DNA of 64,000 nt. It comes from Misgurnus anguillicaudatus. Lineage: Eukaryota > Chordata > Actinopteri > Cypriniformes > Cobitidae. Location: positions 18,736,501-18,800,500 of the forward strand of contig NC_073342.2 in the NCBI RefSeq assembly GCF_027580225.2, read 5' to 3'. Shown here in pieces: positions 11,330-22,574 of this stretch (position 1 is its first letter; every line of letters begins with the position of its first letter). Position numbers and translations under genes: made by a program. The notes beneath the pieces were generated by a model that was not told where the DNA came from, searched no databases, and saw nothing but the letters and a program-made list of their open reading frames with translations.

Positions 11330-11936
11330 GTATATACACTAAAAATAGTGCTAAATAGTACTTAACAGCTCGTAATCATAGGGGAACCATTTTTTAGGGC
11401 TACAGAGCACCTATATAACACCTCTGTAGAACCACAAGTGGTGCTGAAGCATGACTATAGCACCACTTATGATTCAACATACTGTAGCACAATATGGTTT
11501 TACACAGGTGATGTTTAGCATTAAAAATGGTCCCCTTATGATTATGAGGTCAGTGAACCACTTTTAGTGCTATTAAAAATGTAGATTAAAGAGTACATTC
11601 AAAATAAAGGTGCTACAAAAAGAGATTCACAGCGAGAAGAACCATTTTGGATCACCAAAGAATCATTCAGGTTCTTAAAGGAACCATTTCTTTTACATTT
11701 TATAATCTAATGAATCTTTTGTCAAACCTAAAGATTCCTCAGATGTTAAAGGTTCTTTATAGAACCATAAAGCCAAAATTGGTTCTCCTAAGGCTCCTAA
11801 GACCGTCACCATCTTGGTGTGATTCATTAGGGAAACTTTTTGGACGAAATGATCTAAAAATATGAATTCATGAGTCTTTAATCTTCCCACTACAAGTAAT
11901 AAGAAGTGCATACGTTTTAGAATTTACACCATAATG
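11330..11936. repeat. Degenerate GGTTCTT/AAGAACC-type dispersed repeat
   Basis: Multiple AAGAACCATTTTGG, AAAGGAACCATTTC and AAAGGTTCTTTATAGAACC motifs between about 11630 and 11790 resemble a common fish MITE family known for repeated AAGAACC. The part from 11721 to 11936 is duplicated at 12927-13154. Confidence 0.6.
11721..11936 (+). repeat. Copy A of a local direct duplication
   Basis: It begins GTCAAACCTAAAGATTCCTC and ends TTTACACCATAATG. It matches 12927-13154 in the same orientation with high identity, apart from a few short indels, and the match includes sequence beyond the AAGAACC repeat (AACTTTTTGGACGAAATG, CCCACTACAAGTAATAAG). Confidence 0.85.
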
Positions 11937-12926
11937 CCTGAGTAACTTTTAAAAAAATCCACATTTACTTATGACAAATACTAGCTACTATTCCACATAA
12001 CACGTTTACAAATGCCTCTGAAAGCGATAAAGGTTGTAAACAAATGTACAATAGCAGAATTGTGGGTTTTAATAAAGTCTTTGCTCAAAAAAACAAAAAA
12101 TAAAAGCCTAACTAAAAACGAAAACCAGGTAGCATATTGGCCCACCACATCCTATCATCTGATAAAAAGACCCCATCTTCTATAAACGTGAACGTCTGTT
12201 AGCGAGTCACTCGCTACCTTAGATTTATGCACCTCTGATTCATGTCCCCCACCGGTGAGGTTCAAATTCAAACAAAGGAAAACAAGCGAGGTTTGTGCTG
12301 GTAACAGGTACCATCTGCGTCTGGTTACCTACCCGGCAGTGCTGCATGGGAAAAAAGGCTAGCGCTCCTTTAAAATGAGCCGTCCGGAAGTGGCCCCCGA
12401 GTCCATCAAAGCTATGCTGGAACACAATGTCTGGAGGTGTTTTCTGGTGTTAAACCATGAAACGGGAGCTCTTTTTACACACGTCCTATAAAATGGAGCT
12501 CTCTTAATCCAGCTATACTGGGACCAATGATCTGCCATAGGGATTAATTGCGGAATTTAGGATGATATACGTGATTAATGAGACAATCACCACTGCCATC
12601 TTAAACAGTGGCATGCACTGACAGACAAATGTTAGCCTTTGAGAGAGTTACTTGCATTTTTGTAATCATTCTGGATATATAATTTATGACTGGTACCTGG
12701 AATTGACTGACATGGCATCAACATGCAAATGTAAAGGTAGAAATCTAGTCGTAATTCTTGCTCAATTATCAATCATACTTCTTAGAATTACTGCACAAAC
12801 AAGATGGCTTCAAATGCCTGTACAATGTCTGTAAACGCACAGAAACGAAAAAACAAAAAGATGATTGTTGTTATGATTTTGCTGTGATGAATTCTACTGT
12901 ATGTATGAGCCAAAAATGGCGTATGT
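11937..12926. other. Spacer between the two direct copies
   Basis: 990 bp with no recognisable repeat termini. A GC-richer patch lies at 12180-12440. Frames are under 70 codons. Confidence 0.5.
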
Positions 12927-13154
12927 GTCAAACCAAACGATTCCTCGGATGTTAAAGGTTCTTTATAGAACCATAAAGCCAAAATTGGTTCTCCTAAGGC
13001 TTTTGTGGTAACAGTCACAATCTTTGTGTGATTCATTCACAGACTTGGGGAAACTTTTTGGACGAAATGATCTAAAAATATGAATTCATGAGTCTTTAAT
13101 CTTCCCACTACAAGTAATAAGAAGTGCGTTACTTTTAGAATTTACACCATAATG
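12927..13154 (+). repeat. Copy B of the local direct duplication
   Basis: Same orientation as copy A, starting GTCAAACCAAACGATTCCTC and ending TTTACACCATAATG. It carries about 12 extra bases in its middle (around TCACAGACTTG). Confidence 0.85.
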
Positions 13155-13492
13155 TATGGTTCGACGGTATTTAATGCCTTCTGACTTATTAATACAGTTT
13201 AAGAGTTAGTTTTCCAAATGCAAAGTGTCAAAAAAGCAGTTGGACATGTTACAGAGTATTTCTGTGCCGCATGCACTTCGCCAGGGTTCGTACAAGTTTT
13301 TAATCTTTTTGTTAAAGTCAACTTTATTGTCAATTCTGCTGTATGTACAAGACATACAGAGTATCGAAATTACGTTCCCTTAACAGTATACAACAACAAT
13401 AACAACATTACACAAAAACAAGTTTTAGTGCATTAGAAATGCACATCATTATTATATACTCTACATTTTGCCATATTGTATCACTTTTTAAT
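13155..13492. repeat. Possible retroposon-like fragment
   Basis: Within 13310-13400, AACTTTATTGTCAATTCTG and ACATACAGAGTATCGAAATT resemble a common fish interspersed repeat (from memory). The rest is unremarkable. Confidence 0.3.
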
Positions 13493-13646
13493 AGAGATAC
13501 GCCGATATATCAGCCAATAATTGGTATTGGATGGTAAAAGCTAAAAAAATTTATAACAACCGATGGTCATGGACAATCTATCCTGTCAATCAAAAGAGAA
13601 CATAAAAAAGTAATGAATTTGAGCTCTGTGTATAGAAACATCAGTA

Positions 13647-14877
13647 TTAAAGGGGACATATCATGAAAATCTGACTTTTTCCATGTTTAAGTGCAATAGT
13701 TGGGTCCCAAGTGCTTCTATCAACCTAGAAAATGTGAAAAAGATCAACCCAGTAACTTACTTTTGGTAAACCATTCTCTGCAAGCATGTGAAAAAATAGG
13801 TCATTGAAATTTGGCTCCCCTTGTGATATCAGAAGGGGATAATACCGCCCCTTAAAGGATTAGTCCATTTACTCCCCACCATGTCATCCAAAATGACTGT
13901 CTTTCTTTGTTCAGTCGAGAGGAAATTATGTTTTTTGAGGAAAATCTTCCAGGTTTTTTCTCATTTCAATGGACTTTAATGGACCCCAACACGTAACAGT
14001 TTTAATGCAGTTTAAAATTGCAGTTTCAATGCAGTTTCAAATGACTCTAAACGATCCCAAACGAGGCATAAGGGTCTTATCTAGTGAAACGATTGTCATT
14101 TTTGACAAGAAAAATGAAAAATATACACTTTTAAACCACAACTTCTCGTCTATCTTCGGTCATGTGACGTGCCAGCGTGACCTCACGCAATACGTCATCA
14201 CGTCAAGTGGTCACGGAGGACGTATGCAAAACTACGCCCCAGTGTTTACAAGTGCGGAGGAAGAGGACCGTTCCGACGTTGTTGTATGTGGAATGATACT
14301 AATTAATGGCTTTGTGTCAGTTTATTGTTTAAAATGGTCCGCAAATGTCTGTTTCATATGTAACACGTGACCTTTCCACGGCATTACAAAATTACGTGAG
14401 GTTGCGCTGGCACATCACAATACCGGGGATAGACAAGAAGCTGTGAGTTTTTCTTGTAAAAAATGACAATCGTTTTGCTAGATAAGACCTTTATGCCTCG
14501 TTTGGGATCATTTAGAGTCCTTTGAAACTCCCTTGTAACTGCAATTATAAGTGTTGTTGTCCATTAAAATGAAAAAAATTCTGGAATGTTTTCCTCAAAA
14601 AACATATTTTCTTCTCAACTGAACAAAGAAAGAACAACATTTTGGATGACATAGTGGTGAGTAAATTATCTGGATTTTTTTTAAGAAAATTGACTAATCC
14701 TTTAATCTACACTATCCAACCACACCACTGCCATGTAGTGCAGAGATCAACTCATTTGCATTTAACAGGACACACCCCAAACGGCACATTATTGCTAACA
14801 CATACAATTTTCACATGCTATAATAAATTATCTATATGTTAACTTGACATCTTAAAATAATGAAATGTCCCCTTTAA
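13647..14877. mobile_element. TTAA MITE of the AGGGGACAT family, reverse orientation, interrupted
   Basis: TTAA lies at 13647-13650 and 14874-14877. The left end is AGGGGACATATCATGAAAATC and the right end is AATGAAATGTCCCCT. The interior matches 18339-18769 on the opposite strand (GAATGGTTTACC and GGAGCCAAATTTCAATGACC motifs). It is split by a second MITE at 13856-14701. Confidence 0.85.
13852..14705. mobile_element. TTAA MITE nested inside another MITE, 846 bp
   Basis: TTAA lies at 13852-13855 and 14702-14705. The ends AGGATTAGTC and GACTAATCCT are exact 10-bp inverted repeats. Longer inverted homology continues inward (ACTGTCTTTCTTTGTTCAG left, CTGAACAAAGAAAGAACAAC right; TCTAGTGAAACGATTGTCAT left, ATGACAATCGTTTTGCTAGA right), making much of it fold-back. 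The 133-codon frame at 13969-14370 lies wholly within it and is not a gene. Confidence 0.88.
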
Positions 14878-15006
14878 TGGTCATTGAATGAAAATCTTCA
14901 GAATTTAGTTAATGCAAGTTAATATAGGCTACAAACAATCAGTATCTGCATATGTAAGTCTGAATAATCGGCTATCTGTGGAAACTGTATTATCAGTGCA
15001 TCTTTA

Positions 15007-16751
15007 ATTTCTAACTTGTAAGCCAAAAGACATCACATTGTCATATTTCAATTAAATCATTTTTAAAGACAGTTTTCCATATTTAGTGAAAATGATCCCA
15101 ACACAAATACAAAATGCAATTAAATAAAGAATGGCAGTTCCTAGAGCACATCTCCATTTAAAACCGTGACCAAAACCATGACTTCCTCTGCTCTAAAGTA
15201 CTTCCATTCCTTCTCTTCCTTAGGAACGCATCTAGTTCTTGGACAGAGCCTGTGTTTTGGTTTCTGTTGTGCAATTCACTGTAGCTCAAAGGAAGTGCTG
15301 AAAATCATTTGATGACGGCTTGATCTCCGCTACAAAGAAGTTGCCATCATGATTCGGACCGTGACCTACGAGATTCGGAATACGCATTCAGGACTACTAA
15401 TTAAGCAAGTCAGGACTACCTATAAACACCCATCCGATATTACAGTACATTTAATCCATTCCATGTGAATATTAAGTTGTCGATGGAAAAATATGCGAGC
15501 ATCTGTGAAATGGATTGGCAAAAATTATGAATTATTTTGATTCAGGGGTTGAGGCTCTGTGTGAGCAAGAGATCTGTTTTGAAATCCCAACCACAAAACT
15601 TTCGAGCAGTCTGCTCGTCTCTGAATCTCTTTCTCATGATCCTAGAGCGGAATTCAAACAAATGTCACGAAAGGGTCATATATTGTAAGTGAAGTCATCG
15701 CATTGAAACGGAGGGGTGGGGGGTCATAGAGTTCTTTCTGCAGCATACAGTACTGTATGCATACTGTGCAGATATGAGCAATATTTAAAAGCATGCTGCA
15801 CTGGGCACTGTATTCCTATATGCAGTGTTTCTCAACTACATGGGTCTTATCTCTCATCCTTGCGGTGTTGTGGCCAACTTTATGAGGGATGTCCTGAGGG
15901 GTCAAATTTAGATAACACAATGCTTCAATGATTATGTTATTTCCTTGAACACATCACGATGAGCTGGGATCGACTCCCGGTAAGATATCTTCCTGTAAGG
16001 CAACACAATAAAGAATTCCAGCAGCAAAAGCGACTGAACAACTGAACCGAGAACTTGGAAGTTCTTATAAGGTGCCGATGATTCCCCTTCTGTGTGTTTG
16101 ACTTCCTGTTAGAAAATAACCCGCACAGGAAGTGTTTTAATCTGTCGGAGCAGTTTTGTCACTTGGTGCACGAAAGTGGTTGCTTTTTGATATGCAGATT
16201 ATTTTATATTTGCAGCAGTACAGTCAGTTATAAAAACGCACCTAAGCGAAAGTAGCACAGGTGATAAAAGGTGGTTTTGATCAAAATGCCTCTTCATATT
16301 ATACAGGAAGTATGAGGATAATAACCCATAAATGTAATGCTATTATTAAAGATGGCTAAATAAATTAAAACACTTAACATAAGACTGTCTTCAGCAACCA
16401 AAAGTCGTCATTTCACTGTCTATGTTAAATATAGACACGATATAGTCTGGCTAGAGTAACCCACTTCTAGCCAAAATAAATGTGAATTTGGTTGCAAGCC
16501 GTTTTTGCCAAAATAACTTAAAGTCAACCATTACAGTTTCATTTATGAGATATGGAAGTCTATTACATTTTTGCTGACAGCCCAAATATTGCTGTGTTTG
16601 GATAGCTAATAAATGTCTTGTAAACGAAAAATTTCCTAGGTCATGTACGACATAAATCCAGACACCTAGATTGACATTTTTATCCGAAGCGATCCAAAGT
16701 TTTATTCAAACGTTTGGACAATATTAATAATCACGATTATTCTTTAAGTGA

Positions 16752-16754
<3 letters not shown>
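15007..16754. other. No recognisable feature
   Basis: Unique-looking sequence with short frames only. AATAATCACGATTATT at 16728-16743 resembles internal hAT sequence and may belong with the tail at 18269. Confidence 0.5.

Positions 16755-16801
<47 letters not shown>
16755..16801 (+). repeat. Compound (TC)n(TA)n microsatellite at a transposon breakpoint
   Basis: About 15 TC units are followed by about 8 TA units. The TA tract ends exactly where the truncated Tc1 relic begins. Confidence 0.95.
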
Positions 16802-17837
16802 TTCACATCCAGGGCACGAAGCTCTCTTCCACCACATCCCAATGATGCTCTATTGGGTTGAGATCTGGTGACTGTAGGGGCCATTTTAGTACAGTGAACT
16901 CATTGTCATGTTCAAGAAACCAATTTGAAATGATTCGAGCTTTGTGACATGCTGCATTATCCTGCTGGAAGTAGCCATCAGAGGATGGGAAAATGGTGGT
17001 CATAAGGGATGGACATGGTCAGAAACAATGCTCAGGTAGGCCGTGGCATTTAAACGATGCCCTATTGGCACTAAGGGTCCTAAAGTGTGCCAAGAAAACA
17101 TCCCCCACACTATTACACCACCAGCAGCAGCCTGCACAGTGGTAACAAGACATGATGGATTCATGTTCTCATTCTGTTTACTCCAAATTCTGACTCTACC
17201 ATCTGAATGTCTCAACAGAAATCGAGACTCATCAGACCAGGCAACATTTTTTCGGTATTCAACTTTCCAATTTTGGTGAGCTTGTGCAAATTGTAGCCTC
17301 TTTTTCCTATTTGTAGTGGAGATGAGTACCCGGTGGGGTATTCTGCTGTTGTAGCCCACCTCAAGGTTGTGCGTGTTGTGGCTTCACAAATGCTTTGCTG
17401 CATACTAGGTTGTAACGAGTGTTTTTTTCAGTCAAAGTTGCTCTTCTATCAGCTTGAATCAGTCGGTCCATTCTCCTCTGACCTCTAGCATCAACAAGGC
17501 ATTTTCCCCCACAGGACTGCCGCATACTGGATGTTTTTCCCTTTTCACACCATTCTTTGTAAACCCTTGAAATGGTTCTGAATGAAAATCCCAGTCACTG
17601 AGGAGATTGTGAAATACTCAGACCGGTCTGTCTGGCACCAACAACCATGCCACACTCAAAATTGCTTAAATCATCTTTCTTTTCCATTCTGACATTCAGT
17701 TTGGAGTTCAGGAGATTGTCTTGACCAGGACCACACCCCTAAATGCATTGAAGCTACTGCCATGTGATTGGTTGATTAGATAATTGCATTAATGAGAAAT
17801 TGAACAGGTGTTCGTAATAATCCTTTAGGTGAGTGTA
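16802..17837 (-). mobile_element. Tc1/mariner element, truncated at one end
   Basis: The right terminus, read on the minus strand, is CACTCACCTAAAGGATTATT (inner edge near 17816, outer edge 17835), next to TA at 17836-17837. This end is well known from fish Tc1-type elements. The transposase reads leftwards from it. The opposite terminus and the end of the transposase are missing; the element stops against the (TA)n tract at 16802. No second TIR was found, so this copy cannot be mobilised as a unit. Confidence 0.93.
16803..17687 (-). pseudogene. Broken Tc1-type transposase (DDE family)
   Basis: In the active family the enzyme cuts the element at its inverted repeats and pastes it into TA sites in the nucleus. 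The likely start is the ATG at 17687-17685. An N-terminal helix-turn-helix-like region follows (GMVVGARQTGLSIS). Catalytic motifs remain visible: AWSDESRF (D at 17233-17231), QQDNAACH (D at 16961-16959) and SPDLNPIEH (E at 16850-16848). I count 36 residues between the last D and E, so the triad is DD36E rather than the DD34E of typical Tc1. The frame is destroyed by a TGA at 17597-17595 and by frameshifts near 17405, 17360 and 17003. It ends at the truncation at 16803, lacking the C-terminal end expected for this family. A dead copy; confidence in the family is high. Confidence 0.93.
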
Positions 17838-18269
17838 TATAACTGTGCCATTTTTTACATGTTAAATAATAATAATGTAATCAGATTAGATCAACATCAC
17901 TTTCCTCGAAACCGAAATAATTTCAAACAATGGAGTAAGACCCCTTTTCTGCACTTTCTTCTTGTTGCTCTGCTTATGTCCGTTCAAAGGTAAATTACTG
18001 CAAATCTCGTGATGCCAACGTACGTCTACCATAACACAGAGCGCACTTGCAATTTAGACGCCATCATGTTAGACTTCACGTCAGACGCTGTCCGTCATCT
18101 GTTCCGTATACTCTGACTCCGCCCATAACAATAAATAAACACATTGTTTAATTTTAGACAGTCTGTTTTGTGCTTGGTCTTTATACACTAATACAGCTGC
18201 AATTTTAATTAATTAATCGTGGGGCGCGCATATCGTTATCATGATAAAAATACGATTAATCGTGCAACC
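17838..18269. mobile_element. Right part of a hAT-like element
   Basis: The stretch ends with TACGATTAATCGTGCAACC (to about 18269), which inverts to GGTTGCACGATTAATCG, a hAT-type fish terminus. The left terminus was not identified; it may lie left of the Tc1 relic, which would make the Tc1 an insertion in this element. Confidence 0.45.
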
Positions 18270-18334
18270 TACATCAAACGCACAACCTCCAGCGCAATGC
18301 TTTACGAATTGAAGTACAAGAACACATCAAACTA

Positions 18335-18773
18335 TTAAAGGGGACATTTCACAAGACTTTTTAACATGTAAAATAAATCTTTGGTGTCCCCAGAGTACAT
18401 ATGTGAAGTTTAAGCTCAAAATACCCCACAGATAGATAATTTATTATAACATGTTATAATTGCCACTTTGTAGGTGTGAGAAAAAAATGTGCCGTTTTGT
18501 GGTGTGTCCTTTTGAATGCAAATGAGTTGAACTTTGCACTAAATGGCAGTGCCGTTGTTGGATAGTGCAGATTGAGGGGTGGTATTATCCCCTTCTGACA
18601 TCACAAGGGGAGCCAAATCAATGACCTATTTTTCACATGCTCGCAGAGAATGGTTTACCAAGTAACTAAGTTACTGGGTTGATTTTTTACACATTTTTTG
18701 GATTGACAGAAGCACCGGGGAACCAATGATAACACTTAAACATGGAAAAAGTTTTATGATATGGCCCCTTTAA
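18335..18773 (+). mobile_element. TTAA MITE, AGGGGACAT family, complete 431 bp
   Basis: TTAA lies at 18335-18338 and 18770-18773. The left end is AGGGGACATTTCACAAGAC and the right end is ATGATATGGCCCCT. The copy is uninterrupted and serves as the reference for three other copies (13651-14873, 35257-36196, 47949-48435). No coding sequence. Confidence 0.9.
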
Positions 18774-19489
18774 ACAAGAGGCATCAATCAACATTCAAAG
18801 TAACTATCCCGTTTTAGAACACAAACTATAAAATCATTCATTCAGGATCGAAAGCGGTCAGATCAAAGTCCTGCTGCTTTAAAGCAATGTGTTTCTGTCA
18901 ATTCCTAAAAAGGCAGCATCTTCCGCCTGTCGCTTTTTCCATCAGTTTAATAGCTGTCCCAACTGCCCTTTGCCCTGAGGTTTCTGACTTGTACAGTAGT
19001 TTGCCGCTGGCAAGCACTACAAACAGACTACAGCCTCCCTAGCTCTTCCATGACCTTCGCTCCCAAAAGAGGTGGGTTCTGCATATGGGTCAATGTTTTC
19101 ACTTCCAAACAGAAAGTTACAAATAGAAACAGGCAGAGAGACGAATGAAAGACAAAAAGACTGAGATGGCAGTATTGCATAGGAACAGGTGTGGAATATT
19201 CTGACCTGGACAGCCCGGTTCACACTATTGACACAAATTTTCACATTTGTTAACAGAATTATATTTCTCTTTAATTTATAGTAACACAGAATATAAGGAC
19301 AGACAACTTTACTTTGTATGATTGATGTGTGCATGGATCACATTAATTTGAACACGACAGCTGAATGTGTACTACTAAGCATTGGCAAGCATTTCTTTTA
19401 ACACAAACGCACACTGCTACAAAAAGCCTCGCATCATTTACACAATTACATATGATATATAGTCACTAGAGATGGTATATGGGGGAGAC
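18774..19489. other. No recognisable feature
   Basis: A 105-codon minus-strand frame (19017-19334) shows no recognisable domain and is taken as chance. Confidence 0.5.
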
Positions 19490-19620
19490 CCTTTCAAAAA
19501 GTGCACCTTTGCACCTAAATAGGTACCTCAAAGGTACAAATGCATACAGTATCTATACCTAATATTGCATATTATAGGACCTTTTTAAAGGGTACTGCCC
19601 GTGTGACAGCTTTAACCATT
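19490..19620. repeat. GTACC-rich MITE fragment
   Basis: Repeated TGCACC and GGTACCT units are followed by CCTTTTTAAAGGGTACTGCC and GTGTGACAGCTTT. It resembles the outer element at 43204-44992. Confidence 0.55.
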
Positions 19621-19650
19621 TTTTTCTGATATTGTAGTAGTGTAAATTTG

Positions 19651-19797
19651 ACCAGTTCGTGTAGCTCGATTGGTATAGCATTGCATTAGCATTACAAAGG
19701 TCTCGAATCTCAATAAACACACAGATTGATAAAGTGTATACTTTAATGGCACTCTACAGTATGTCGCTTTGAGTAAACGTGTGTGCTAAAAATGCAT
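19651..19797 (+). repeat. tRNA-derived SINE
   Basis: The head GTAGCTCGATTGGTATAGC gives box A and a degenerate box B (AGGTCTCGAATC) follows. The tail GTCGCTTTGAGTAAACGTG matches the fish SINE tail. Diverged from the other copies. Confidence 0.7.
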
Positions 19798-20639
19798 GAT
19801 TTCTTTATACCTTCACATCAAACAAGCCATATTTTTACACATCCATATTTTTGCCAGATTGCCGACACTCAAAGAAAACCTAACATAACCCAATTAAAAC
19901 TATAAATGTTGGAAAAATAATTCTTGACCGCAGTAAAATCAAAGTGTGTTAGATGGGTGTTATACTTCAGTCTGCATGGACCATATGACAATATGACCAT
20001 AACTGTGGGTGGGATTCTGATGCAGATGTTGTCTGTTACTTGGTTCTCCACCCTGCAACAAGATAAATCATGCCCTGGACTATCATCAAGAAAATGAGCT
20101 AGCCGATCTGAGGAGTGATTTAATGGCGCGGCACACAGCTTTGACGCTGCAGGGTTCAACTGGTCCATTTCTGAAACGGATAAAACCTCAGATCCAAAGG
20201 AGCGATCCAGACCGCGAGGATGATACTTCTTTTGTTGTGAAGCAGACGTCTAATCAGTTTTCTTTGGCGTACGTTAAATAAAGTCATAAAGTGGTACTAA
20301 TGTTTTAATTTAGCGCCATGTGTCGGCTGTGTGATGTCCGCGCTGCGTCCTGCTGGCCTTCATCTTCACAGACCAACAGTTGTTATATTGCTGGACAGTA
20401 GACATGGACAAGAGAGAGAGGAAAACGGGGAGACATGGAAGAAGAAATAAGATGACAGAGGGGATGAGAGACGACGGGGCAGGTGGCAAAACAAAAAAGG
20501 AAAGAGAACTCTGCAACCCTATATAGGATAGGGAAACAAAAGGAAGGGGATAAGGAAACATGAATGCAAGAGAAATTAGAAGATAATGCAGAAAGTTCAG
20601 CCCATCTGAAGGAAACGCAGCACTCAAACAAGTTAGCAA
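19798..20639. other. No recognisable feature
   Basis: Purine-rich on the plus strand between 20400 and 20620, which creates long but low-complexity minus-strand frames (109 and 82 codons). No domain seen. Confidence 0.5.
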
Positions 20640-21115
20640 TTACTGATTAACCAGTTTAGTCCCGCAGGGAGGCCTGTCTGTCCTTGGCTTGGGAAAACAA
20701 CATGAAAGGATGCCGGCTGTTTTGTGCGGGGGACTTGAAAGCGCAGCGGCTATCAGAGACATTAGCCTTATCAATGGCCGCTGCTTTAGAGCTGAGCTAT
20801 ATGAAGCAACAATGGCACGTCTCCAGCGAGGAGATAACTAGCACATAACTTCGGCCCCATTTGCATGCGCCCGGGTAACAGGAGGGACATGACGGGGAGA
20901 GATGTAGTTAAAAAAATATTATTTAATGAGAATTTGAATAAAAACGGCCATTGGTGCCAGGCGCATCCCAAATGGCCATTTTGGTGGCATGGCCAGAGAG
21001 GTTGGCACACGACTGGCACGGCTACGGCTTTCAGATTCATAACATCTGCTTGGCCGAGCTGTCCTTGGGTGGGACGGATAAAGAGAATTGTAACTATTAA
21101 TGTCAATAAGTAAAC
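20640..21115. promoter_or_regulatory. Candidate conserved non-coding block
   Basis: GC-richer than its flanks and free of repeats. It has an exact POU octamer ATTTGCAT at 20859-20866, TTATCAATGG near 20768, and several GGCCATTGG / TTGGTGCC / TTGGCACAC motifs like NFI half-sites around 20945-21015. Motif reading only; overlapping frames of 82-106 codons on opposite strands show no domain. Confidence 0.22.
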
Positions 21116-22574
21116 TCTGCCAAGGTGGGTTATGAAGACAAGAGCTTGAAAAATGTGAATTAAACTTGAATTTTATTCAACTCAAACCACATACAAAAAC
21201 ACAAAAATATTGATTTACTGCTTTTTGAACACTGGTAAGTTTAAGAAAATTAAAATGTGAAATTTTGCACACATAATTTTTCAACTTGGCTATAATTTAT
21301 ACGCTATTATTACTAAATGAGACACTATTATGGTAGTACCAAGCAAAAAGGCTACAGCATTGTCTCTTTAAAAACAATTAGGATCACAATAAGGAATTTT
21401 TATGATGGCTGCTTATGCAAACCCAGAGTTAACAAACATACGAGTTATCAGAAGACCTTGGTCGGTAACACCTGAGCTCACCTGGGTCCTCACCAAGACA
21501 CACAAACCCTTAATAAAACATCAGACCGATTCCAAGTGGGTGACTGCTGTTCACACAAACATCTAGGGCAAAGTGCATCTTCTGCGAGTTCTGTTATAAC
21601 TCTTGGCTCTTTAACTCTTTCCACACGCTCAGCTGAATGTCTGGCACACCTTCAGAAGGACAAAGGTTTTCCGCAAGAAAAAAACACACGAGCCCTCACC
21701 ATGTCGCCGTCTCTTTCATTGTTCCCGGTTACATAATGCTAAAGCAATCAATCTAAAGTCTGTCTCCTTTGGCAAATACGCCGGACTGAAATATCAGTTG
21801 CCTGACATAATTTTTGCCAATGAAACTACTTGGAAACAAAATAAACAACCGTTTGGAGGAGAAGTTGGGAACTTGAATCCTTCATGTGAACTTTTTCCTC
21901 TGCCGGTCTAATTAACGTTTCCTCGACTCTAGAATACTCGCTTTAAGGACTATCGTACATCATTGTGAGGTTATATGCGGTTCACGAACGGCTAAATCCA
22001 CGCTGTACGTTTCATCTGAGCATCTGAATTGCATTGTGGGATGTGCTTCTTTGTGGCGTGCGCTAAGAATTACCAGTCTCCTGAAACGCACGATAATCAT
22101 ATATCAGTTTCAGAATGAGAACAAACCTCATCTCTGTATTCATCTCTGTCATCAATACAAAGGGTACCGCATTTTAAATGAAGATAGTGGGAAAGCGATC
22201 ATTCTGTCAGGCGTTATTTGTTCAAGCCGCGCACCCAGCGTGTGCCTAGCGCGCATTGGCCGCGCACTAAATGGTAGCAAATGAAGCCCACATCTAAGAG
22301 CGATCGACTGCCACAGTCACATATGACTGCCATGCATCCCCATCAACACCGGCTGCAGGGCCCGGTCAATTAGTAACTAGCAAGGAAAATAAATGGTGGC
22401 TTCTGAAGGCATTCCAGCAGGGCAACTATAACCGATTGGCCTGGTGTATGATCCACAACATAATCCTAAAAACAAAAACCCCATTTGGGGGTCTTTATTT
22501 TAGTAGTAAAACAGCAATGATTGGCTGAAAGTGTTGTATGTTGGATTATTGAGACTTGGAAAAAAGATCTTGAC
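21116..22574. other. No recognisable feature
   Basis: Mixed composition. A small hairpin AACCCCATTTGGGGGT lies near 22478-22493. No repeat termini or coding signals recognised. Confidence 0.5.

Larger units (their letters stand above)
13493..15006. mobile_element. hAT-like host element containing two nested insertions
   Basis: The left end AGAGATACGCCGATATATC (from about 13494) pairs with the right end GTATTATCAGTGCATCTTT (to about 15005) as an imperfect inverted repeat of the type AGAGATGCRCCGAT. The element is interrupted by the TTAA-flanked MITE at 13647-14877. Its own TSD was not resolved. Confidence 0.6.

Noticed and set aside
11721..13154. The two direct copies as LTRs of a short retrotransposon
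   Set aside because: No TG...CA ends, primer-binding site or polypurine tract, and the copies begin inside a dispersed repeat.
13969..14370. 133-codon open frame as a gene
   Set aside because: It lies entirely inside a TTAA-flanked MITE with fold-back structure; no recognisable domain.
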